Source: Pseudomonas frederiksbergensis
GTDB lineage: Bacteria; Pseudomonadota; Gammaproteobacteria; Pseudomonadales; Pseudomonadaceae
Direction of reading: 5' to 3'
NCBI RefSeq assembly: GCF_003732275.1
Contig: NZ_MOBM01000002.1
Location: forward strand, 62,001 to 126,000
DNA length: 64,000 bases
The notes beneath the pieces are model-generated. The model was given only the letters and a program-made list of their open reading frames with translations, was not told where the DNA came from and ran no database searches. Below, one piece after another: positions 57,866 through 64,000 of the stretch (its first letter is position 1; each line of letters opens with the position of its first letter). Both the position numbers and the translations under genes were made by a program.

Positions 57866-57903
57866 GCAACGGCGACGTTATTCACGTCGCCGTTGCTTTA
57901 TCT
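57866..57903 (+). terminator. Terminator after the second binding-protein gene
   Basis: GCAACGGCGACG - TTATTCA - CGTCGCCGTTGC - TTTATC: a perfect 12-bp stem, T-rich tail. The 255 nt that follow up to the next gene are an untranslated region with several short palindromic tracts (GAGTCTTTCAGACTC at 57982-57996) and a good ribosome site before 58159. Confidence 0.85.
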
Positions 57904-58158
57904 ACCGAGAAAGTAGGAATTCACTGACAGCCAAATCCACTGCGTACCACAGCAGAGGTTTAGGACGCGTCGCCTTTTCCTACGAGTCTTTCAGACTCTA
58001 CACATTTACTGCCAGACCCACGGCTCATACCGTCGGGATCTGACCAGTTCATGCGTGGGCTCTCGGTTTGCTGCATGCAATGGTTTGAGAGCAATGAAGC
58101 CCCACGTCCCCGGACGGGACAACGGCGCATTGCACAACACTAAAAAAGAGGGAGCGTC

Positions 58159-59760
58159 ATGCGCCATACCTTGGTTTTATCCGCATTGCTGGGCACCGGC
58201 CTGCTGGCCGCCACTTCCATCAGCCAGGCCGCCAACAACAGCCTGGTGTTCTGCTCTGAAGGCAGCCCCGCCGGTTTCGACACGGCGCAGTACACCACTG
58301 CGACCGATAACGACGCCGCCGAGCCGCTGTACAACCGATTGGCAGAGTTTGAAAAAGGCGCCACCAACGTCGTACCAGGCCTGGCAACGAGCTGGGATAT
58401 TTCCGAAGACGGCCTCAAGTACACCTTTCACTTGCGCGAAGGGGTGAAATTTCACACGACCAAATACTTCACGCCGACCCGCGACTTCAACGCCGATGAC
58501 GTGCTGTTCACCTTCAATCGCATGCTCGATCCGCAGCAACCCTTCCGTAAGGCTTATCCGACCGAGTTCCCGTATTTCAACGGGATGAGCCTGAACAAGA
58601 ACATCGCCAAGGTCGAGAAGACCGGGCCGCTGACCGTGGTGATGACGCTCAACAGTGTCGACGCCGCGTTCATCCAGAACATCGCCATGAGTTTCGCCGC
58701 GATCCTTTCTGCCGAATACGCCGACCAGTTGCTGGCCTCCGGCAAGCCGAGCGACATCAACCAGAAGCCGATCGGCACTGGCCCGTTCGTGTTCAAGAGC
58801 TACCAGAAAGATTCCAACATCCGTTACAGCGGCAACAAACAGTACTGGGACCCGAGCCGGGTCAAGCTCGACAACCTGATTTTCGCCATCAACACCGACG
58901 CCTCGGTGCGCGTGCAGAAGCTCAAGGCCAACGAATGCCAGATCACCCTGCACCCGCGCCCCGCCGACGTGACCGCGCTGAAAAACGATCCGAAACTGCA
59001 ACTGATCGAAAAGCCCGGGTTCAACCTTGGTTACATCGCCTATAACGTGCGGCACAAACCGTTCGACCAGCTCGAAGTACGCCAGGCGCTGGACATGGCG
59101 GTGAACAAGCAAGGCATTCTCAACGCCGTCTATCAAGGCGCCGGTCAACTGGCGGTCAACGCCATGCCACCGACCCAGTGGTCCTACGACGACACTATCA
59201 AAGACGCCGCCTACAACCCGGAAAAAGCCAAGGAACTGCTCAAGGCTGCCGGCGTGAAGGAAGGCACCGAAATCACCCTCTGGGCCATGCCGGTTCAACG
59301 TCCGTATAACCCCAACGCCAAGTTGATGGCCGAAATGCTCCAGGCTGACTGGGCAAAAATCGGCCTCAAAGTGAAGATCGTCAGCTACGAATGGGGCGAG
59401 TACATCAAGCGCACCAAGAACGGCGAGCACGACATCAGCCTGATCGGCTGGACCGGTGACAATGGCGATCCGGACAACTGGCTCGGCACGCTGTACAGCT
59501 GCGATGCCATTGGCGGCAACAACTACTCCATGTGGTGCGATCCGGCTTACGACAAGCTGATCAAGCAGGCCAAGGTCGTGACCGATCGCGACCAGCGCAC
59601 CGTGCTCTACAAACAGGCGCAACAGTACCTCAAGCAGCAGGTGCCGATCACGCCAGTCGCCCACTCGACGGTCAACCAGCCGTTGAGCGCCAAAGTCGAA
59701 GGATTCAAGGTGAGTCCTTTCGGCCGTAACGTGTTCTCGGGCGTCAGTATCGACCAATAA
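58159..59760 (+). CDS. Dipeptide-type ABC substrate-binding protein (third paralogue)
   Basis: 533 residues from MRHTLVLSALLGTGLLAATS (signal peptide to about residue 24, SQA-A). Mature start NNSLVFCSEGSPAGFDTAQYT; LGYIAYNVRHKPFDQLEVRQALDMAVNK and GWTGDNGDPDNWLGTLYSC as in the neighbours. SBP_bac_5 family. It corresponds by position to dppA3, just in front of the porin gene. Ribosome site GAGGGAGCGTC. Confidence 0.9.
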   Translation: MRHTLVLSALLGTGLLAATSISQAANNSLVFCSEGSPAGFDTAQYTTATDNDAAEPLYNRLAEFEKGATNVVPGLATSWDISEDGLKYTFHLREGVKFHTTKYFTPTRDFNADDVLFTFNRMLDPQQPFRKAYPTEFPYFNGMSLNKNIAKVEKTGPLTVVMTLNSVDAAFIQNIAMSFAAILSAEYADQLLASGKPSDINQKPIGTGPFVFKSYQKDSNIRYSGNKQYWDPSRVKLDNLIFAINTDASVRVQKLKANECQITLHPRPADVTALKNDPKLQLIEKPGFNLGYIAYNVRHKPFDQLEVRQALDMAVNKQGILNAVYQGAGQLAVNAMPPTQWSYDDTIKDAAYNPEKAKELLKAAGVKEGTEITLWAMPVQRPYNPNAKLMAEMLQADWAKIGLKVKIVSYEWGEYIKRTKNGEHDISLIGWTGDNGDPDNWLGTLYSCDAIGGNNYSMWCDPAYDKLIKQAKVVTDRDQRTVLYKQAQQYLKQQVPITPVAHSTVNQPLSAKVEGFKVSPFGRNVFSGVSIDQ

Positions 59761-59836
59761 CCGATTAGCCAGAACGCTGGGGGCGGATTCCGCCCTCACG
59801 CAAGCGTATTGCCGTAATTCGCCAATTTGGCCTCTA

Positions 59837-59848
59837 GCAAACGTTTGC
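59837..59848. promoter_or_regulatory. GCAAACGTTTGC palindrome upstream of the porin gene
   Basis: A perfect 12-bp palindrome with the AACGTT centre typical of LacI/PurR-family operators (the E. coli PurR box is ACGCAAACGTTTNCNT). It lies 82 nt upstream of the OprD-type gene and 77 nt after the third binding-protein gene. Confidence 0.45.
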
Positions 59849-59930
59849 GATGCCTGCATGAGTTCAAAACCAAATAGCCGGATCACCAAAAAAGACCGGC
59901 ATTAAAAAAAGAAAGAAAGGAGCGTCACCC

Positions 59931-61364
59931 ATGAAACTGAGCAGCACCGCGTTATTGGCCTTGGCCATCAGCAGCGTGACCGCCACGGCTTACGCTGAAT
60001 CCCAGAGCCAGGCTTTCACCCCGGTTACGGTCAACACCAAAAGCGCTCAAGCCGAGGCAACCGGCTTTGTCGAAGGCCAATCGGTCACCGGCAGCACGCG
60101 TAACTGGTACGCCAACGAACAACTGAAACGTGGTGCCACGTTCAGCTACAAGAAAGACGGTGTATCGACCCCGACTGATCGTCGTATCAACTGGGTTCAG
60201 GGCACCATCCTCAAGTACAACTCCGGCTTCACTGAAGGCACCGTAGGTTTCAGCACCGAAGTGGCGGCCTACAACGCCATCGCTCTGGATCGTGATCGCA
60301 AGGATCTGGCGTCCAACAACGGCGGCGCACCGGGTACCCGTCCTGGCGCAGGCAACAACCGTACCCTGACCGAAGAAGGTGGCGACGCCGTCGGCCAGTG
60401 GAGCAAACTGGGCCTGGCCAACGTCAAGGCCCGTGTCTCCAACACCACCCTGACCGCTGGCCGCCAGAACTTCAGCAGCCCGATGGTCGATGTCATCGGT
60501 AACCGTGCGCTGCCTTCGAGCTTCCAAGGTGTGGCCATCCATAGCGAAGAGCTGAACAACCTGGCTTTTGACCTGGCCACCTTCGATCGCAACTCTCCGC
60601 GTACCGAAGAAAGCCAGCGTAAATTCCGTACCGAATACGCCAACGGCATCGTTGAAACCGATCACGTCTACACGGGCGGTATCACCTACACCCCATTCGC
60701 CAGCCTGACCACCAGCCTCTGGGCGACCCAGGCCGAAGACATCTGGAACCAGTACTACTTCGGCGCCAGTCATGTGCTGGGCGACAGCCAGGTCCTGAGC
60801 CTGACCACCGGCCTGAACTACTACAAAACACAGGAAGAAGGTAAAGCCCTCATAGGCAAAATCGACAACGACACCTACTCCCTGTCGTTCGGCCTGACCC
60901 ACCAGGCCCATAGCCTGACCTTCTCCTATCAGGAAGTGAACGGTAACGAGTACTTCGACTACCTGCACGAAACCAACGGCATTTACCTGGCCAACTCCCT
61001 GCTGTCGGACTTCAACGGCCCGAACGAGAAGTCCTTCCAGATTGCCTACGGTCTGAACATGGCCGAATACGGCGTGCCTGGCCTGAAATTCAACATCTAC
61101 CAGGCTCGCGGCTGGGGCATCGACGGCACTCACTACACCGGCAACGAAGGCGTAGCAGGCAAGGGTTACGACGGTATCCAGAGTCAGGATGGCGAACACC
61201 ACTATGAATACGGCATCGGTGCTTCGTACGCCGTGCAGAGCGGTCCACTCAAGGCCACCGCTATCCGCGCGACCTACACCGCTCACCGCGCCAGCGAAAA
61301 CCAGGCGGATGGCAGCATCAACGAGTTCCGTCTCGTGACCACCATCCCGTTCAACATTTTGTAA
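59931..61364 (+). CDS. OprD-family outer-membrane porin (OpdP-like)
   Basis: 477 residues from MKLSSTALLALAISSVTATAYA (signal peptide ending AYA-E). An 18-strand OprD-type barrel: AEATGFVEGQSVTGSTRNWYANEQ at the start, GRQNFSSPMVDVIGNRALPSSFQGV, and a C-terminal strand FRLVTTIPFNIL. OprD proteins import amino acids and small peptides. Context among dipeptide-binding proteins suggests a role like OpdP (Gly-Glu and other dipeptides, also carbapenem entry). Confidence 0.92.
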   Translation: MKLSSTALLALAISSVTATAYAESQSQAFTPVTVNTKSAQAEATGFVEGQSVTGSTRNWYANEQLKRGATFSYKKDGVSTPTDRRINWVQGTILKYNSGFTEGTVGFSTEVAAYNAIALDRDRKDLASNNGGAPGTRPGAGNNRTLTEEGGDAVGQWSKLGLANVKARVSNTTLTAGRQNFSSPMVDVIGNRALPSSFQGVAIHSEELNNLAFDLATFDRNSPRTEESQRKFRTEYANGIVETDHVYTGGITYTPFASLTTSLWATQAEDIWNQYYFGASHVLGDSQVLSLTTGLNYYKTQEEGKALIGKIDNDTYSLSFGLTHQAHSLTFSYQEVNGNEYFDYLHETNGIYLANSLLSDFNGPNEKSFQIAYGLNMAEYGVPGLKFNIYQARGWGIDGTHYTGNEGVAGKGYDGIQSQDGEHHYEYGIGASYAVQSGPLKATAIRATYTAHRASENQADGSINEFRLVTTIPFNIL

Positions 61365-61375
61365 AACGCATGCCT

Positions 61376-61413
61376 GCGGCTGACTCATGATGAGTCGGCC
61401 GTCTGGCTTTTCT
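61376..61413 (+). terminator. Terminator after the porin gene
   Basis: CGGCTGACTCAT / ATGAGTCGGCCG with one bulge, followed by TCTGGCTTTTCTG. It lies between the porin gene and the fourth binding-protein gene; a weak T-run suggests partial read-through. Confidence 0.65.
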
Positions 61414-61439
61414 GTTCAACCGATTGCAGAGGGCTCTAG

Positions 61440-63035
61440 ATGAAAATGCTTCCCCTACGAGCGGCCATCGCCGCCGCGTTGCTGAGTGCCGCTGTTGGCG
61501 TCTCGGCCAAACCCTTGGTGGTCTGTACCGAAGCCAGCCCGGAAGGCTTCGATATGGTTCAGTACACGACTGCAGTCACAGCCGATGCGGTGGCCGAAAC
61601 CATCTTCAATCGTCTGGCGGACTTCAAGCCCGGCACCACTGAAGTGATCCCGGCACTGGCCGAGTCGTGGGACATCAGCGACGACGGTCTGACCTACACG
61701 TTCCACCTGCGCAAAGGCGTCAAGTTTCACACCACCGACTATTTCAAGCCGACCCGCGACATGAACGCCGACGACGTGGTCTGGAGCTTCCAGCGTCAAC
61801 TGGACCCGAAACACCCATGGCACAAACTGTCGAGCGTGGGCTTCCCGTACTTTGAAAGCATGGGCTTCAAAGAGCTGCTCAAAAGCGTCGAGAAGGTCGA
61901 CGACAACACGGTCAAATTCACCCTGACCCGCCGTGAAGCGCCGTTCCTGGCCGATATCGCCATGGCCTTCTCCTCGATCTTCCCCGCCGAGTACGCCGAC
62001 CAGTTGCTCAAGGCCAACAAGGCCGGCGACCTGAACAGCAAGCCAATTGGCACCGGCCCGTTCGTTTTCCAGCGCTACGCCAAGGACGCTCAAGTCCGCT
62101 TCAAGGCCAACCCGGACTACTTCCGCGGCAAACCACCGGCTGATTCGCTGATTCTGGCGATCGCCACCGACAACAACGTGCGCCTGCAAAAGCTCAAGGC
62201 CAACGAGTGCCAGATCGCGCTGTATCCGAAACCGGATGACATCCCGAGCATTAAGAAAGACGACAAGCTGAAGGTCGATGAACTGAACGCGATGACCGTG
62301 TCCTACATCGCCATGAACACCACTCACAAGTACATGAGTGATGTGCGAGTGCGCAAAGCGATCGACATTGCGTTCGATAAGGAAGCCTACGTCAACGCGC
62401 TGTTCGGCAAAGGCAACGCGACCGTGGCGGTCAACCCATACCCGGACACCCTGCTGGGCTACAACCACAAACTGACCAACCCGCCGCGTGATCTGGACAA
62501 GGCTCGCGCCCTGCTCAAGGAAGCCGGTGTACCGGATGGCACCGCGTTCACCCTGTTCACCCGTAACGGCGGCGGCCCGACCAACCCGAACCCGATGCTC
62601 GGCGCGCAGATGATGCAAGCCGACCTGGCCAAGGTCGGGATCAAGGTCGATATTCGTGTCATGGAATGGGGCGAAATGCTCAAGCGCGCGAAAAACGGCG
62701 AGCACGACATGGTGTCCGCCGGCTGGGCGGGCGACAACGGCGACCCGGATAATTTCCTGACGCCTATGCTCAGTTGTGAAGCCGCCAAGAACGGCGAAAA
62801 CTACGCTCGCTGGTGCAATGAAAAGTTCCAGGCGCTGATCGACGAAGCAAGGGCTAAAGTGAACCCGGACGAACGCACGGCGCTCTACGAACAGGCCCAG
62901 GCCATTTTTAATCAGGACCAGCCGTGGATCAGCATGGCGCACACCCGAATGTTCACCGCAATGCGCAACAACGTAGAGGGCTATCACATTAGCCCCCTCA
63001 CCACGAATAACTTCGCCACCACCCAGGTGAAGTAG
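61440..63035 (+). CDS. dppA: Dipeptide-binding protein DppA (fourth paralogue)
   Basis: 531 residues from MKMLPLRAAIAAALLSAAVG; signal peptide to about residue 23 (VSA-K). Mature start PLVVCTEASPEGFDMVQYTT. More diverged from the first three and closer to the classic DppA (TNNFATTQVK end). It directly precedes dppB, so it is the binding protein most surely linked to the permease. The 3' hairpin at 63045 separates the two. Confidence 0.92.
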   Translation: MKMLPLRAAIAAALLSAAVGVSAKPLVVCTEASPEGFDMVQYTTAVTADAVAETIFNRLADFKPGTTEVIPALAESWDISDDGLTYTFHLRKGVKFHTTDYFKPTRDMNADDVVWSFQRQLDPKHPWHKLSSVGFPYFESMGFKELLKSVEKVDDNTVKFTLTRREAPFLADIAMAFSSIFPAEYADQLLKANKAGDLNSKPIGTGPFVFQRYAKDAQVRFKANPDYFRGKPPADSLILAIATDNNVRLQKLKANECQIALYPKPDDIPSIKKDDKLKVDELNAMTVSYIAMNTTHKYMSDVRVRKAIDIAFDKEAYVNALFGKGNATVAVNPYPDTLLGYNHKLTNPPRDLDKARALLKEAGVPDGTAFTLFTRNGGGPTNPNPMLGAQMMQADLAKVGIKVDIRVMEWGEMLKRAKNGEHDMVSAGWAGDNGDPDNFLTPMLSCEAAKNGENYARWCNEKFQALIDEARAKVNPDERTALYEQAQAIFNQDQPWISMAHTRMFTAMRNNVEGYHISPLTTNNFATTQVK

Positions 63036-63044
63036 ATAAGAAAC

Positions 63045-63075
63045 GCCCGGCATCGCTGACCCAGCGATGCCGGGC
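63045..63075 (+). repeat. Hairpin between dppA and dppB
   Basis: GCCCGGCATCGCTG - ACC - CAGCGATGCCGGGC: a perfect 14-bp stem with no T-tail, 10 nt after the dppA stop. It is likely to stabilise the dppA 3' end, so that more binding protein than permease is made, a pattern known for other binding-protein operons. Confidence 0.7.
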
Positions 63076-63107
63076 ACGCCTAACCGGCTGATGAGGTACC
63101 ACACAAG

Positions 63108-64000
63108 ATGTTTAGTTTTATTGCCCGCCGATTGGGGTTATTGATCCCCACGTTCTTCGGCATCACCTTGCTGACTTTCGCGTTGATTCGCATGATTCCA
63201 GGCGACCCCGTGGAAGTAATGATGGGCGAACGCAGAGTCGACCCCGAAATGCATGCTCAGGCAATGGAACGCCTAGGTCTGAACAAACCCCTGTATGCCC
63301 AATACCTGGATTACATCGGCAAGTTGGCCCACGGCGATCTCGGCGAATCCCTGCGTACCCGTGAAAGCGTCTGGACCGAGTTCAGCTCTCTATTCCCCGC
63401 GACCCTGGAACTGTCCATGGCCGCCCTGTTGTTCGCCGGCATCCTGGGCCTTCTGGCCGGGGTGATCGCGGCACTCAAGCGAGGATCCCTGTTCGACCAT
63501 GGGGTGATGGGCGTCTCCCTGGCGGGATACTCGATGCCGATCTTCTGGTGGGGCCTGATCCTGATCATGTTCTTCTCGGTGAGCCTGGGCTGGACGCCGG
63601 TGTCCGGGCGGATCGACCTGCTCTACGACATCGAGCCGCGCACCGGTTTCATGCTGATCGATACGTTGCTGGCCGATGATGTCGGGGCGTTCTTCGATGC
63701 CCTGCATCACCTCATCCTCCCGGCCATCGTGCTCGGCACCATCCCGCTGGCAGTGATCGCGCGGATGACCCGTTCGTCGATGCTCGAAGTGCTGCGTGAA
63801 GACTACATCCGTACCGCCCGTGCCAAAGGCCTGTCGCCGTCGCGCGTGGTGTTCGTTCACGGCCTGCGTAACGCGCTGATTCCGGTACTGACCGTAGTCG
63901 GCCTGCAAGTCGGCACGTTGCTGGCCGGTGCGGTCCTGACCGAAACCATTTTCTCCTGGCCCGGCATCGGCAAATGGCTGATCGAAGCCATTGGCGCACG
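63108..64000 (+). CDS. dppB: Dipeptide ABC permease DppB, 5' part
   Basis: Inner-membrane permease of the dipeptide ABC transporter. The first 297 residues are in the window; the gene runs off the right edge. Start MFSFIARRLGLLIPTFFGIT. Family pattern: FALIRMIPGDPVEVMMGERR, LATL-type core SLFPATLELSMAALLF, and the ATPase-contact EAA loop EVLREDYIRTARAKGLSPSRVVFVHGLRNAL. dppC, dppD and dppF probably follow outside the window. Confidence 0.96.
   Translation, partial: MFSFIARRLGLLIPTFFGITLLTFALIRMIPGDPVEVMMGERRVDPEMHAQAMERLGLNKPLYAQYLDYIGKLAHGDLGESLRTRESVWTEFSSLFPATLELSMAALLFAGILGLLAGVIAALKRGSLFDHGVMGVSLAGYSMPIFWWGLILIMFFSVSLGWTPVSGRIDLLYDIEPRTGFMLIDTLLADDVGAFFDALHHLILPAIVLGTIPLAVIARMTRSSMLEVLREDYIRTARAKGLSPSRVVFVHGLRNALIPVLTVVGLQVGTLLAGAVLTETIFSWPGIGKWLIEAIGA

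Overview
The window is chromosomal DNA from a fluorescent-group Pseudomonas (P. fluorescens/P. koreensis-like). The evidence is the GC-rich coding bias, Pseudomonas-specific gene orders (fagA-fumC-orfX-sodA, roxSR, the dppA paralogues around an OprD-type porin), a DUF6124-type gene, and twelve paired REP sequences of three families that are typical of this group. It is mostly core genome and densely packed. No tRNA, rRNA, CRISPR array, prophage or insertion sequence was found.

Layout. 1-7321 (minus strand): hisC (cut by the window edge), hisD, hisG, murA, ibaG and the mlaFEDCB phospholipid transport operon. 7598-14630 (plus): the divergent kdsD-kdsC-lptC-lptA-lptB-rpoN-hpf-ptsN-rapZ-ptsO block for LPS precursors, LPS export, sigma-54 and the nitrogen PTS. 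14809-19018 (minus): a ZIP metal transporter and the Fur-type fagA-fumC-orfX-sodA operon. 19264-29844: pmbA/tldE, darP, tldD, a nitrilase-family amidase, yhdP, rng and maf. 30202-36441: mreBCD, divergent from gatCAB. 36591-39526: an RlpA-like lipoprotein, a CaCA exchanger, a carboxymuconolactone decarboxylase-like protein and an AEC transporter. 39713-45274 (minus): a full galactarate/glucarate route (kdgD, semialdehyde dehydrogenase, MFS transporter, garD); a FadR-type regulator at 47655-48401 carries a similar putative operator. 45510-47584: a small accessory island under a textbook LexA box. 48582-52221: an SbmA/YddA-like ABC protein and RoxSR. 52608-53900: a SIMPL protein and a DUF6124-type gene with a structured leader. 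54365-64000: three dipeptide-binding proteins, an OprD-type porin, a fourth binding protein and the start of dppB.

Most notable points: (1) a perfect LexA box just downstream of a near-consensus sigma-70 promoter, driving a zinc phospholipase C/P1 nuclease-like protein and two unrecognised small genes; (2) three intergenic elements (15731-16002, 18451-18624, 29861-30130) that share short conserved motifs while their stems and terminal inverted repeats differ between copies but stay complementary within each copy, one overlapping the fumC start and one the sodA stop; (3) an apparent AUU start codon for mreC; (4) a structured 5' leader, including a hairpin over the Shine-Dalgarno, before the DUF6124-type gene; (5) a terminator-like hairpin between hisG and hisD.
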